Shown: positions 50,881-60,985, counted from the first letter of the stretch. The stretch is DNA of 64,000 bases from Pseudomonas sp. dw_358 (GCF_018449655.1 NZ_JAAVUX010000019.1:41306-105305); one strand, 5' to 3'. A program made the numbers and translations. The notes: a model not told the origin generated them from the letters alone.

Positions 50881-51522
50881 ATGGCCACTCCCAACTCAGG
50901 CGTGCGAACCCAACAAGCCGAAGAAACCCGCGCGCGCATTCTCAAGGCAGCCACCAAGGTGTTCAGCCAGGACGGCTACGCCGGTGGCCGGATCGAAAAG
51001 ATCTCGCGACTGGCCAAGTCCAACGACCGCATGATCTATTACTACTTCAGCAGCAAGGAGCAACTGTTCCTGCGCGTGCTCGAAGGTATCTACGCCGGCT
51101 TCAACGAAGCCGAGAGCCGCCAGCGCTTCGACCTCGGCGACCCGGTGGGGGCGCTGGAACAACTGGTGGGTTTCGTCTGGGACTATTACCGTCGCCACCC
51201 CGAGTTCATCAGCATCCTCAACAGCGAAAACCTGCACAAAGGCCAGCACGCGCGCAAATCGCCGCACCTCTCGGGGCTCTCCGGCGCAGCGCTGAACACC
51301 TTGGCGCCGATCCTCCAGGCGGGCCAGGCGCAGGGCCTGTTTCGCCTGGACGTGGACGTGACCCACACCTACTTGCTGATCTCCTCGCTGTGCTACTTCT
51401 ACAACTCCAACCTGCATACGTTGTGTGCGTTCCTGGGCACCGACCTCGACGGCCAGGGCGCCCGCGATGGCTGGCTGGCCTATGCCCGCGACCAGGTGGT
51501 GCGGGGGTTGGTGGTGCGCTGA
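50881..51522 (+). CDS. nicS: TetR-family regulator NicS
   Basis: A 213-aa TetR protein next to and convergent with nicB, the position of nicS in P. putida KT2440. It has the N-terminal helix-turn-helix RIEKISRLAKSNDRMIYYYFSSKEQLF. In KT2440 NicS represses nicAB and is released by nicotinate. Identification is by family and position. Confidence 0.82.
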   Translation: MATPNSGVRTQQAEETRARILKAATKVFSQDGYAGGRIEKISRLAKSNDRMIYYYFSSKEQLFLRVLEGIYAGFNEAESRQRFDLGDPVGALEQLVGFVWDYYRRHPEFISILNSENLHKGQHARKSPHLSGLSGAALNTLAPILQAGQAQGLFRLDVDVTHTYLLISSLCYFYNSNLHTLCAFLGTDLDGQGARDGWLAYARDQVVRGLVVR

Positions 51523-51537
51523 CCCCGTCTGCGGGCT

Positions 51538-54500
51538 TCAATGACCCCCCGGATTGGCCCGCAACCACGCCACCTGCTTCTCCACCGACGGCCAGGCCGC
51601 CTTGTCCGCAGCAAAGTTCGAGCGCAGGTACGCCACCAGATCACTCACCTGTGTATCGGACAAACTGTCCTTGAACGCCGGCATGTAGCCCAGGTCCCTG
51701 GTGGCCGGGTCGTTGATGCCCTGCAAGATCACCTTGATCAGATTGTCCGGCCGGTCACTGTGCACGTTGGTGTTGACCGCCATGGACGGGCTCACGCCGA
51801 ACAGTTCCGGACCGCCCTCGGCCGCCGTGTGGCAACCCTGGCACGCACCTTCGAACACGCGCTTGCCGTTGGCCAGGCTGGCCACGCTTGGCGCCACCGC
51901 CGCCGGACGTGGCGCCTTGGCGGCGACGGGCTCGCCTTCCAGGGTGCTCAAGTAATGGGCAATGGCGCGCACGTCCTCGTCGGGCAGCGTCGACAGTTCG
52001 CTGACCACCGGCCCCATGGGCCCGGCCGCGACGCCATGTTCGGCAGAGAAACCGGTGCGCATGTAGCTGAACAGCTGGTCTTCACTCCACGGCGTCGGCG
52101 CCTTGGACAGGCCGGTCAGCGCCGGTGCATCCCAGCCATCGACCATGGCCCCGGAGAGAAACTTCGCGCCGCCCTGCTCGGCGCCCATCAGGTTGCGCGG
52201 CGAGTGGCAAGCGGCGCAGTGGCCCAGACCATTGACCAGATAATTGCCGCGGTTCCACTGGGCATTGCGGGCCGGGTCGTCCTGGTATTCGCCCTGCTTG
52301 AGAAACAGGCTGTTCCAGCCGGCCATGAGCGGCCGCACGCTGTAGGGAAACTTCATCTCATTGGACGGCGGTGTGCTGGGCACGGCGGGTTGCGACATCA
52401 GATAGGCGTACAACGCCTGCATGTCGGCCTCCTTGATCGAGCTGAACGCCGTGTAGGGAAACGCCGGGTACAGGTGCTTGCCGTCACGACTGATGCCTTG
52501 GCGCATGGCTCGGTCGAAGGCAGCGAAGGACCAGTTGCCGATGCCGGTCTGGGCGTCCGGGGTGATGTTACTGCTGTACAGGGTGCCAAACGGCGTCTCC
52601 ATGGCCAGCCCGCCGGCGTTGGTCACGCCCCCGGCCGTGGTATGGCAAACCGCGCAGTCGCCCGCAGCCGCCAGTTGCCGGCCGCGCTCCAGGGTGGCCG
52701 CGCTCCAGGTCCCTGCGCCGGGCGGCGCGACCCGAGGGATCTCCAGGCGCCAGGGCAAAGCGCTCAGGCCGAACCCCAGCGCTGCACCGAACAGCCCGGC
52801 CAGCCACCATTTGCGCTTGGCGCTCTTGACCGGCGCGGCGTAGGGCAGTCCGACCGGGTCGGTGGGGTCCCGCGGGGCATTGGCCTGCAACGCCGCCAGG
52901 ACTCGCTCGGCCGTGATCGGCAGCTCGCGAAAGCGAATCCCGGTAGCGTCGAACACCGCGTTGGCAATGGCCGCCGCACTGGGCACCGACGCCGATTCGC
53001 CCGCGCCCAGCGGGGGTTCGCCGGGGCGCGGCATCATCATCACGTCGACGTCCGGCACCTCGGGGAAAGTCAGGATCGGGTAGCCGCCCCACTCCTTGGC
53101 CGTGAGGCGCGACTCTTCGAAGGTCACCTGCTCTTTCAACACCCGACTGGTGGACTGCACCACGTTGCCATGGATCTGGTGCTGCACCCCTGCCGGGTTG
53201 ATCATCATCCCGGCGTCGTGGCCCACCACCACCCGAGTCACCGCCACCTCACCGGTGGCCGTGTCGATGGCGACATCGGCAACCCATGCCGCCCAGGCCG
53301 CACCGAAGCCGGGGAACTTGCTGTGGATATAGCGCGCATAGGCAAAGCCGCGACCGCGCAGCACGCCATCTTCGGCGGGCGTCTGCCCAGGCTGGGTGCG
53401 CGGCTGCCATTGGGCGCGTTCGGCGGTGGCGCGCACCAGTTCGGCAGCGCGCTCGTCGGGCAGATAGCGCAGGCGATACTCCACCGGGTCGACCCCGGCG
53501 GTGAACGCCAGCTCGTCAATATAGGACTCATGGGCAAACACATTGGGCAGCGCCGACACACCGCGCAGCCAGGAGGCGCGGACGATGGGCGCCATGTCCT
53601 CGATGCTGACCCGCACTTCGGGGTAGCTGTAATGGGGCACCGCCGTGCGGTCGCCCATTTCGTAGGTCACCGGTACCGGCTCGACCCGACCGGTCAGCAG
53701 CAGCGCCAAGGTCGGCGAGCCGTTCGACGGATAATGGGTACGGAAGTCGTAGACCGCCAGGTCACCGGCCGCATCGATGCCGCCGTCGACGTCCATCAGC
53801 TGCGCCGTGCCCTTGGGCTCCCAAACGTGCTCCTGCTCGCGGGTCAGTTGCACCCGCACCGGTTTGCCGATGGCCCGCGACAGCAGCACGGCGTCGGCGC
53901 AGGCATCGTCGGCGCAGTTGCGGCCATAGCACCCGGACGCCTCCATGCGGATGATCTCGATACGCGCTTCGTCGCATTCCAGCAGCCAGCCCAGGTCGGC
54001 GCGCAGAGCGTGGGGGTTCTGGGTGCCAGACCAGATCCGGGTGTGCTGCGGATCATAGTCAGCCACCGCGCAGGCCGGGCCGATGGACGCGTGTAATTGA
54101 TAAGGCCACAGGTAGCGACGGGTCAACCGCGTATCGACACTGGCCAGGGCCGCATCCACGCCGCCGGTATCGTGCACCACCCGCTCAATGGACGGGTTGG
54201 CGCGGATCGCCTGTTCGATGTCGCCCATGTCCGGCAAGTGCTGCTGCCAAGGCTTCCACTGCACCTTGAGTTCGCGGGCAGCCTTGATGGCTTGTTCCTC
54301 GCGCTCGGCCACCACGCCGATAAAGTCGCCGATCACCACCACCCCGACCACGCCGGGGATGTGGGCAATGGAGCTTTCGTCGACGCCGATCAGGCTGGTG
54401 CCGACGAACACCCCGGTGTCGTAGCCGTCATAGGGCGGCCGAATCACCCGGCCGTGGAGCATGTCGGGCACACGCATGTCGTGGACGAAGGTCAGCTCGC

Positions 54501-55110
54501 CAGTGGCCTTGGCCGGAATGTCGACCCGTGCCGAGCTGCGTCCCACCAGCTTGTAGTCGACAGCCGCCTTGAGCGGCGCTTCGCCGCTGATGGTCAACTC
54601 GATGTGCTGGCCGGCGATCAGCTCGGCGAAGGTCACCTGCTGGCCGTCCGCGCTGTGCACCACCCCGGCTTCGAAGCGCAGGTCACTACTGCCCAGGCGC
54701 CCGGCGGCGGCCTGCTGCAACCAGCGGCGCGCTTCGGCGGCGGCGTTGCGCAGCGGTATGGCGGAAATCTGCAAAGTGGCGCTGGCAATGGTCGCGCCCT
54801 GATTCGGTGCCCGGGCCGTGTCACCGAGGATCATGCGCAGCTGGTCCATGCGCAAGTCCAACTCTTCGGCGACGATCTGCCCAAGCGACGTCTGAATGCC
54901 GGTGCCCAGGTCGACATGACCGTTGAAGGCGTAGTACTCGCCGTCTGCACACAGGGCAATGAACAACCCCTGCTCTTTGGGCTTGAGCACCGGGGTCTTG
55001 CCCTTGGGCACCAACCCTGGCGGTGGCTGGATTTCGTTGACTACCAACAACACACCGTTGCGGGCCAGTAGCTCGGCCTGGGTCGGGACAGGCTTGCGCG
55101 TTTCATTCAT
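51538..55110 (-). CDS. nicB: nicotinate hydroxylase large subunit NicB
   Basis: A 1190-aa subunit of the two-component nicotinate dehydrogenase that converts nicotinate to 6-hydroxynicotinate. Residues ~1-740 are the xanthine-dehydrogenase-like molybdopterin part (GSS and GGxG-like stretches; PLGAGESASVPSAAAIANAV). A membrane helix follows near 765, then a cytochrome c tail with three heme sites: CAVCH ~818, CAACH ~963 and CQGCH ~1089. The tail passes electrons to the respiratory chain. ATG 55110 overlaps nicA by 8 bases. Confidence 0.95.
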   Translation of the reverse strand: MNETRKPVPTQAELLARNGVLLVVNEIQPPPGLVPKGKTPVLKPKEQGLFIALCADGEYYAFNGHVDLGTGIQTSLGQIVAEELDLRMDQLRMILGDTARAPNQGATIASATLQISAIPLRNAAAEARRWLQQAAAGRLGSSDLRFEAGVVHSADGQQVTFAELIAGQHIELTISGEAPLKAAVDYKLVGRSSARVDIPAKATGELTFVHDMRVPDMLHGRVIRPPYDGYDTGVFVGTSLIGVDESSIAHIPGVVGVVVIGDFIGVVAEREEQAIKAARELKVQWKPWQQHLPDMGDIEQAIRANPSIERVVHDTGGVDAALASVDTRLTRRYLWPYQLHASIGPACAVADYDPQHTRIWSGTQNPHALRADLGWLLECDEARIEIIRMEASGCYGRNCADDACADAVLLSRAIGKPVRVQLTREQEHVWEPKGTAQLMDVDGGIDAAGDLAVYDFRTHYPSNGSPTLALLLTGRVEPVPVTYEMGDRTAVPHYSYPEVRVSIEDMAPIVRASWLRGVSALPNVFAHESYIDELAFTAGVDPVEYRLRYLPDERAAELVRATAERAQWQPRTQPGQTPAEDGVLRGRGFAYARYIHSKFPGFGAAWAAWVADVAIDTATGEVAVTRVVVGHDAGMMINPAGVQHQIHGNVVQSTSRVLKEQVTFEESRLTAKEWGGYPILTFPEVPDVDVMMMPRPGEPPLGAGESASVPSAAAIANAVFDATGIRFRELPITAERVLAALQANAPRDPTDPVGLPYAAPVKSAKRKWWLAGLFGAALGFGLSALPWRLEIPRVAPPGAGTWSAATLERGRQLAAAGDCAVCHTTAGGVTNAGGLAMETPFGTLYSSNITPDAQTGIGNWSFAAFDRAMRQGISRDGKHLYPAFPYTAFSSIKEADMQALYAYLMSQPAVPSTPPSNEMKFPYSVRPLMAGWNSLFLKQGEYQDDPARNAQWNRGNYLVNGLGHCAACHSPRNLMGAEQGGAKFLSGAMVDGWDAPALTGLSKAPTPWSEDQLFSYMRTGFSAEHGVAAGPMGPVVSELSTLPDEDVRAIAHYLSTLEGEPVAAKAPRPAAVAPSVASLANGKRVFEGACQGCHTAAEGGPELFGVSPSMAVNTNVHSDRPDNLIKVILQGINDPATRDLGYMPAFKDSLSDTQVSDLVAYLRSNFAADKAAWPSVEKQVAWLRANPGGH

Positions 55111-55612
55111 GGGACAGGCTCTCACGATAAAGCCGGGCGGCCAGGCGCACCGCCGCAAGGATTTCCAGGTGGGTGCCGCAACGGCACAGGTTGGCCGACA
55201 GGGCGCGGCGGATCTGCTCTTCGCTGGGGTCGGGATTGCGGTCGAGCAAGGCCTTGGTGGTCATGATCATGCCGTTCAGGCAGTAGCCGCACTGGGCCGC
55301 CTGGGCCTCGACAAAGGCTTGCTGCACCGGGTGCAGGTGCTCACGGTCACCCAAGCCTTCGAGGGTGGTGATGGTCCGGTTGGCCATTGCGCCGATGGGC
55401 AACACGCAGGCGCGTGCGGCCTTGCCATCGACGATCACCGTACAGGCCCCGCATTCGCCCAGGCCGCAGCCGTACTTGGGGCCATTGAGGTGCAAGTCGT
55501 TACGTAACACCAGCAGCAACGGCGTGTCGGCCATGGCCGTACAGGTCGCCGGCTCACCGTTGACGGTGCAGGAAATGCGCGTCTGGGCCAGGGTCGAAAG
55601 AGGTTTGTTCAT
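55103..55612 (-). CDS. nicA: nicotinate hydroxylase iron-sulfur subunit NicA
   Basis: A 169-aa small subunit. The plant-type [2Fe-2S] motif GCGLGECGACTVIV and the second cluster motif QCGYCLNGMI...LCRCGTH are both present. It relays electrons from the molybdenum site of NicB. It overlaps nicB. Confidence 0.96.
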   Translation of the reverse strand: MNKPLSTLAQTRISCTVNGEPATCTAMADTPLLLVLRNDLHLNGPKYGCGLGECGACTVIVDGKAARACVLPIGAMANRTITTLEGLGDREHLHPVQQAFVEAQAAQCGYCLNGMIMTTKALLDRNPDPSEEQIRRALSANLCRCGTHLEILAAVRLAARLYRESLSHE

Positions 55613-55629
55613 GCCTGTCGGCCTTTTTC

Positions 55630-55647
55630 ATGTAGTACTTACTACAT
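55630..55647 (-). promoter_or_regulatory. operator-like palindrome before nicA
   Basis: ATGTAGTA-CT-TACTACAT is a perfect 8-bp inverted repeat 18 bases before the nicA start, in the 85-base gap between nicR and nicA. The position fits the repressor of nicAB (NicS). Binding is inferred. Confidence 0.65.
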
Positions 55648-55697
55648 CAAAAGGCAAAAAGAATGCCAAGACGCCATCAGCGCCCTGCCGCTGGAAA

Positions 55698-56150
55698 TTA
55701 TGGCGTCGCGTCCTCGGGGTCGTCGATCATCTTGTGCAGCAGAAACAGCATGGCCACGCGCTCGCCAGGGTTGAGGTTGCTCAGGGTCAACTCGCTGATC
55801 TGCCGGGCGCAGGGCACGGTCTGCTCCACGGCCACGCGGCCAGCCTCGGACAGGTGCACGATAACCTTGCGCCGGTCCTGGGCGTCGTGGCCCAGCTCCA
55901 CCAGGTCACGGGCCTTGAGGCGTTCGACGATGCCGCGAATGGTCGCCTGGTCCACCGCCGTGAGCGCCACCAGCTCGGTCAAGGAGCTGGGGCCGTGGTC
56001 CCGCACCGCACACAGGGTGATGAACTGCACGGCGGTGAGCTGGGACTCACCGACGTTCTGCTGGAAGATCGCCATGTGGCGCTGGTAGGCCTTGCGCAGC
56101 AAGTGGCCCACCTGTTCGGTGAAGGCATAAGAGGAATCGGTGGAGCTCAT
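55698..56150 (-). CDS. nicR: MarR-family regulator NicR
   Basis: The 150-aa MarR winged helix (VALTAVDQATIRGIVERLKARDLVELGHDAQDRR) between nicX and nicA, as in KT2440. There it represses nicXR and nicCDEFTP until 6-hydroxynicotinate appears. ATG 56150 is chosen over upstream frames lacking homology. Confidence 0.9.
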   Translation of the reverse strand: MSSTDSSYAFTEQVGHLLRKAYQRHMAIFQQNVGESQLTAVQFITLCAVRDHGPSSLTELVALTAVDQATIRGIVERLKARDLVELGHDAQDRRKVIVHLSEAGRVAVEQTVPCARQISELTLSNLNPGERVAMLFLLHKMIDDPEDATP

Positions 56151-56252
56151 GGGCAGAAAAAGTCCGCGACAACAGGAAAGGTGCCTACGATAACGCAAAG
56201 CGGCCCCAGGCAGTGCAGCCCGGAGCCTGTGGCGTTTTTCAGCGCGGCTTTT

Positions 56253-57305
56253 TCAGCGCGCCTTGGAGGCTTCTGGCGCAACCACATCGCCGGCCTGCAC
56301 CACCAGCTCGTCATCCAGCCAGACGTCGCAATTGCGCAGCGGAATGTCCATGTGGCACGGCGTCTTGCGCTTGCCGCCGACCTCGGTGTTGGGGCCGGTG
56401 GAGAACAGGAAGTTGCCATAGAAAGCCCGGGCGTCCATGCACATGCCGTCGTTCTTGTCGTGCAGGCCCATGGCCGTCCACTGCGCCCGTGGCTGCAAAC
56501 CCCAGCCAATGTGGGAGATACCGTAAACCTCCGGGTCGTTGAAGTACTTCATGTATTCACGCAGGTATTCGGCCTCGAATCCGCCGTGGATACCGGTGAT
56601 GAAGCCCCTCTCGATCTCCAGGGTGATGCGTTCGCGGCAGTAGGTCTTGAACGGCAGGAGGATGTCGCCGACGTCCAGCACCAGGGTGCCCTCGGCGGTT
56701 TCTTCGTTGGGCCAGGTAAACAGGAAGCCGCTGGGCCAATGGTCCCAGCGCCCCGGCAGATCGGCGAAACCGTACTCGGTCACGGATGGATATTGGCCCA
56801 GCGCCGCGCGGAAATCACTGCCGGCCTTGGAGCGCACCGTCATCGAGCGCGCCTTCTTCAGGGACTCTTCCGCCGCCAGCACGCGCACCTTGTCGGCCTC
56901 GGTGGGCAGCATGCGTGCCAGCACTTCCGGGGGTTCGACGGCCAGCAGGATGCGCGTGCCGGTCTTGAGGATCTGCTCCTGCTCCGGGGAGTGCAGCAGC
57001 ATCATGGTGTCGATGATCAGGTCGGCCGCTTCCAGGGCGCGTTGTGCCGCAAGGTTGCCGGTCAAGGCAGTGTCACCGCAGTAGGCGGTCATGTCGTTGC
57101 CCATGGCCACCGGCGCGTTGAAGGCTGGCAACTCCACGGCATAGACCTTGGCACCGAGGCGCTGGGCCGCTTCCATCGCAGCACGCACCGTGCGCGGGTT
57201 GGAATAGTGGGACTTGAGCACAGCGACGCTCTGGGTCGCGTCCACCTTGGACAAGGTAAGCACGTGCTCAAACATTTGCGTCAATTCGCCATCACTGACA
57301 GCCAT
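56253..57305 (-). CDS. nicX: 2,5-dihydroxypyridine 5,6-dioxygenase NicX
   Basis: The 350-aa extradiol-type dioxygenase opens 2,5-dihydroxypyridine to N-formylmaleamate. The Fe(II) ligands known for NicX are present: H265 (SHIGWG), H318 and D320 (CHMDIP). The length is identical to the P. putida enzyme. It is followed by nicR. Confidence 0.96.
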   Translation of the reverse strand: MAVSDGELTQMFEHVLTLSKVDATQSVAVLKSHYSNPRTVRAAMEAAQRLGAKVYAVELPAFNAPVAMGNDMTAYCGDTALTGNLAAQRALEAADLIIDTMMLLHSPEQEQILKTGTRILLAVEPPEVLARMLPTEADKVRVLAAEESLKKARSMTVRSKAGSDFRAALGQYPSVTEYGFADLPGRWDHWPSGFLFTWPNEETAEGTLVLDVGDILLPFKTYCRERITLEIERGFITGIHGGFEAEYLREYMKYFNDPEVYGISHIGWGLQPRAQWTAMGLHDKNDGMCMDARAFYGNFLFSTGPNTEVGGKRKTPCHMDIPLRNCDVWLDDELVVQAGDVVAPEASKAR

Positions 57306-57331
57306 TAGCCTTTCTCCTCTGCAATTCGCCG

Positions 57332-57376
57332 ATTTCGCACCAGCTTGGGTCGGGGTGCATCTTGATGGTGCGAAAT
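57332..57376. promoter_or_regulatory. spaced inverted repeat upstream of nicX
   Basis: ATTTCGCACCA (57332-57342) and TGGTGCGAAAT (57366-57376) are perfectly inverted with a 23-base centre. It lies 27 bases before nicX, downstream of a likely -10. Candidate NicR operator. Confidence 0.6.
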
Positions 57377-57524
57377 TGCAATGTACACGCTATTTATAGT
57401 TCAAATCCAAAAGTATTCATCGGCGCCTGCAAAGCACGCGCCAACCTGATTACCAGACCAATTAGTCCGTTTTTATTGGCGATTACCGAAAATATGCGCT
57501 TCAATAAAATTTTCATCAAGCCTC

Positions 57525-57554
57525 TTCACAGCGAAAAAGAATAGTGCATACACT
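57525..57554 (+). promoter_or_regulatory. promoter of nicCDEFT
   Basis: TTCACA (57525-57530) and TACACT (57549-57554), spacer 18. The -10 is covered by AGTG-CATA-CACT (57543-57554), a short dyad that could be part of an operator. The whole nicX-nicC gap (57306-57609) is AT-rich and holds no gene. Confidence 0.5.
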
Positions 57555-57609
57555 GTAAATGCGTTCCGATCCCGCGCTACTGCGATCGGCCTTCGAGGAG
57601 ATGACACCC

Positions 57610-58758
57610 ATGGGGTCAGTACAACGAGTCGCCATTGTCGGCGCGGGTCTGGGTGGTGCGGCCGCCGCCGCTTCCCTGCAACAGGCAGGCTTTGAAGTGG
57701 ACATCTACGAACAGGCGCCACACTTTTCGCGCCTGGGCGCCGGGATTCACATGGGCCCCAACGTGCTGAAGATCTTCCGCCGCCAGGGCATCGAAAAGCA
57801 GCTCGAAGCCATGGGCTCGCACCCGGATTTCTGGTTCAGCCGCGATCAGGACGGCGAGTACCTGTCGCGCATCCCGCTGGGCGACTTCGGCCGCAAGGAG
57901 TACGGCGCCTCCTACCTGACAGTGCACCGTGGCGACCTGCATGCCCTGCAGATGACCGCCATCGCCCCGGGCTCCGTGCATTTCTCCAAGCAACTGGCCA
58001 GCCTCGACGAGAGCGGCAGCGACGTGTTGCTGCGCTTCACCGACGGCACCGAAGCCCGCGCCGACATCGTCATCGGTGCCGACGGCATCAACTCCAAGGT
58101 CCGCGAACACTTGCTGGGCGCCGAAGCCCCGACCTACAGCGGTTGGGTCGGTCACCGTGCACTGATCCCCGCGCACAAGCTGGCCAAGTACGACTTCAAC
58201 TTTGAAGACTGCGTGAAGTGGTGGTCCGCCGATCGCCACCTGATGGTCTACTACACCACCGCCCGGCGCGACGAGTACTACTTCGTCAGCGGCGTGCCGC
58301 AAGCGGAATGGGAAGGTGGCAACGCCAGCTTCGTCGATTGCACCCGCGAGGCCATGTTCGATGCGTTCAAGGGCTACCACCCCAGCGTCCAGGCCCTGAT
58401 CGAGAACGCCGAAGACATCACCAAGTGGCCGCTGCTCAACCGCCAGCCATTACCCGTGTGGAGCAAGGGCCGCATGGTCCTGCTGGGCGACGCCTGTCAC
58501 CCGATGAAACCACACATGGCCCAGGGCGCGGCCATGGCTATCGAAGACGGCGCCATGCTCGCCCGCTGCCTGACCGAGACCGGCCTGACCGACTACAGCA
58601 CGGGCTTTCGCCTCTACGAAGCCAACCGCAAGGAACGCGCCTCCCGGGTGCAGGCCGTGTCCAACGCCAACACCTGGCTGCGCACCCAGGAAGACCCGGC
58701 CTGGGTGTTCGGCTATGAACTGTTCGACCACCCCCTGACATCGGAGAGTGCCGCATGA
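57610..58758 (+). CDS. nicC: 6-hydroxynicotinate 3-monooxygenase NicC
   Basis: The 382-aa FAD monooxygenase makes 2,5-dihydroxypyridine from 6-hydroxynicotinate with loss of CO2. GxGxxG motif VAIVGAGLGGAAAAAS and GDACHPMKPHMAQGAAMAIEDG are visible. ATG 57610 matches the 382-aa length of P. putida NicC and has GAGGAG 9 bases upstream. Confidence 0.96.
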   Translation: MGSVQRVAIVGAGLGGAAAAASLQQAGFEVDIYEQAPHFSRLGAGIHMGPNVLKIFRRQGIEKQLEAMGSHPDFWFSRDQDGEYLSRIPLGDFGRKEYGASYLTVHRGDLHALQMTAIAPGSVHFSKQLASLDESGSDVLLRFTDGTEARADIVIGADGINSKVREHLLGAEAPTYSGWVGHRALIPAHKLAKYDFNFEDCVKWWSADRHLMVYYTTARRDEYYFVSGVPQAEWEGGNASFVDCTREAMFDAFKGYHPSVQALIENAEDITKWPLLNRQPLPVWSKGRMVLLGDACHPMKPHMAQGAAMAIEDGAMLARCLTETGLTDYSTGFRLYEANRKERASRVQAVSNANTWLRTQEDPAWVFGYELFDHPLTSESAA

Positions 58759-59564
58759 GCCGTCTTCTTTACGGAGCCAACGTGCAGGCCAACGGCATTC
58801 GCCAGCACTACCTGCGCTACGGCGGCAAGGGCCAGCCGCTGCTGCTGATTCCGGGCATCACCAGCCCGGCGGTGACCTGGGGGTTTGTCGCCGAGCGCCT
58901 GAGCGAGCATTTCGACACCTATGTGCTGGACGCCCGCGGTCGCGGCCTGTCCAGCACCGGGCCGGATCTGGACTACGGCACCGACGCCTGTGCCGATGAC
59001 ATCGTCGCCTTTGCCCAGGCCCTGGGACTTGAAGACTGCCTGCTGGTAGGCCACTCCATGGGCGCGCGCTTCATCCTGCGCGCCCACACCCGCCACCCGG
59101 ACGCGCCGTTCAGCCGCCTGGCCTTGATCGACCCGCCAGTGTCCGGCCCGGGCCGCCGCGACTATCCTGGCAAGCTGCCGTGGTACGTCGATTCGATCCG
59201 TCAGTCCATCGGCGGCATGAACGCCGAAGACATGCTTGCCTTCTGCCCCACCTGGACCGAAGAACAGCGAGCCTTGCGCGCCGAATGGCTGCACACCTGC
59301 TACGAGCCGGCGATCCTCAAGGCCTACCAGGATTTCCATGAACTGGACATCCATCAGGACTTCCCCCAGAGCCGCCTGCCAACCCTGTTGATGGTTGCCG
59401 GCAAGGGCGGCGTGATTGGCGCCGACGACCAAGCCGAGTTGCTGGGCCTGCTGCCGAGCCTGCAGATCGTGCGCGTCGAAAACGCCGGGCACATGATCCC
59501 CTGGGACGATTTCGACGGCTTCTTCATAGCCTTCGGCACCTTCCTCGGCCACTCCTTCAGCTAA
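58755..59564 (+). CDS. nicD: N-formylmaleamate deformylase NicD
   Basis: The 269-aa alpha/beta hydrolase removes formate from N-formylmaleamate. The nucleophile S101 in GHSMG equals the residue known for NicD, and a His near the end (ENAGHMIPWDDF) completes the triad. ATGA overlap with nicC. Confidence 0.95.
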   Translation: MSRLLYGANVQANGIRQHYLRYGGKGQPLLLIPGITSPAVTWGFVAERLSEHFDTYVLDARGRGLSSTGPDLDYGTDACADDIVAFAQALGLEDCLLVGHSMGARFILRAHTRHPDAPFSRLALIDPPVSGPGRRDYPGKLPWYVDSIRQSIGGMNAEDMLAFCPTWTEEQRALRAEWLHTCYEPAILKAYQDFHELDIHQDFPQSRLPTLLMVAGKGGVIGADDQAELLGLLPSLQIVRVENAGHMIPWDDFDGFFIAFGTFLGHSFS

Positions 59565-59579
59565 ACGGAAGCCTTTGAC

Positions 59580-60332
59580 ATGTCCAAGCTGTACCGCATC
59601 GGCCAGATCGTGCCGAGCTCCAACACCACCATGGAAACCGAGATCCCGGCGATGCTCACCGCGCGCCAGTTGATCCGTCCCGAGCGCTTCACCTACCACT
59701 CGGCGCGCATGCGCATGAAGCACGTGAAGAAAGAAGAACTGGCGGCCATGGACGCCCAGTCCGACCGCTGCGCCCTGGAGCTGTCCGACGCTCGCGTCGA
59801 TGTGCTCGGCTACGCTTGCCTGGTGGCGATCATGGCCATGGGTCGTGGTTACCACCGCCAATCCCAGCAGCGTCTGGGCCAGGTGGTGCTGGACAACGAC
59901 AGCGAAGCCCAGGTGATCACCAGCGCCGGCGCGCTGGTAGACGGCCTGAAAGTGCTGGGGGCCAAACGCATCGCCCTGGTCGCCCCGTATATGAAGCCCC
60001 TCACCGAACTGGTGGTGGACTACATCGAACACGAAGGCATCGAGGTCAAGGTCTGGCATGCGCTGGAGATACCCGACAACCTCGAAGTGGCGCGCCATGA
60101 CCCCTCGCGCCTGCCCGGCATCGTCGCCGGCCTGGACCTTGAAGGGGTGGACGTGATCGTGCTGTCGGCCTGTGTGCAGATGCCGTCCCTCGGCGCCGTC
60201 GCCAAGGTCGAGGCACAGACCGGCAAACCGGTGCTGACTGCCGCCATTGCCACCACCTACGCCATGCTCAAGGCCTTGCACCTGGAGCCCATCGTGCCCG
60301 GCGCCGGGGCCTTGCTGTCCGGCGCTTACTGA
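59580..60332 (+). CDS. nicE: maleate cis-trans isomerase NicE
   Basis: The 250-aa Asp/Glu racemase-fold isomerase turns maleate into fumarate. The two catalytic Cys are C80 (GYACLVAI) and C198 (SACVQMPS). It precedes the amidase gene, although NicF acts before it in the pathway. Confidence 0.95.
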   Translation: MSKLYRIGQIVPSSNTTMETEIPAMLTARQLIRPERFTYHSARMRMKHVKKEELAAMDAQSDRCALELSDARVDVLGYACLVAIMAMGRGYHRQSQQRLGQVVLDNDSEAQVITSAGALVDGLKVLGAKRIALVAPYMKPLTELVVDYIEHEGIEVKVWHALEIPDNLEVARHDPSRLPGIVAGLDLEGVDVIVLSACVQMPSLGAVAKVEAQTGKPVLTAAIATTYAMLKALHLEPIVPGAGALLSGAY

Positions 60333-60343
60333 GGATCGACCCG

Positions 60344-60985
60344 ATGAGCATTGATCAAGACACCACAGCTCAAGACAATTACGCAGGCGTATGGGGCAAC
60401 CGCATCGGCTTCGGCCAGCGCCCGGCACTGCTGATGATCGATTTCATGCAGGGCTATACCACCGAAGGCGCCCCACTGTTCGCCCCCGGCGTGGTCGAAG
60501 CCGTGACCCACAGCGTCGATCTGCTGGCCGCCGCGCGCAAGGCTGGCATCCCGGTGATCCACACCAACATCCGCTACCACCCCGGCCACTTCGCCGACGG
60601 CGGCATGTGGGTCAAGAAGGCCCCGGTGATGAAGGACATGGTCGAGGGCAACCCGCTGGCCGCGTTCTGCGCCGAGGTGCTGCCGCTGCCTGAGGAAGTG
60701 GTGCTGACCAAGCAGTACGCCAGCTCGTTCTTCGGCACCAGCCTGGCGCCGATGCTGCAATCGCTGGGCATCGACACCTTGATCATGGCCGGCTGCTCCA
60801 CCAGCGGCTGCGTGCGGGCCACGGCGGTGGACGCCGTGCAGTACGGCTTTCGTGGCATCGTCGTGCGCGAGTGCGTGGGCGATCGGCACCTGGCGCCCCA
60901 TGACGCCAACCTGTTCGACATCGACAGCAAATACGGCGACGTCGTGCTGCGCGCCGAAGCCCTGAGTTACCTGCAAGCCCTGTAA
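60344..60985 (+). CDS. nicF: maleamate amidohydrolase NicF
   Basis: The 213-aa isochorismatase-fold amidase makes maleate and ammonia from maleamate. Triad: D33 (MIDFMQGY), K123 (LTKQYAS) and C156 (TSGCVRAT). Confidence 0.95.
   Translation: MSIDQDTTAQDNYAGVWGNRIGFGQRPALLMIDFMQGYTTEGAPLFAPGVVEAVTHSVDLLAAARKAGIPVIHTNIRYHPGHFADGGMWVKKAPVMKDMVEGNPLAAFCAEVLPLPEEVVLTKQYASSFFGTSLAPMLQSLGIDTLIMAGCSTSGCVRATAVDAVQYGFRGIVVRECVGDRHLAPHDANLFDIDSKYGDVVLRAEALSYLQAL

Noticed and set aside
51541..54096. 851-codon frame opposite nicB
   Set aside because: Antisense of nicB, rich in His/Arg/Gly as typical of shadows, with no recognisable domain.
58713..60428. 571-codon minus frame opposite nicD and nicE
   Set aside because: Antisense shadow; the plus genes have verified catalytic residues.
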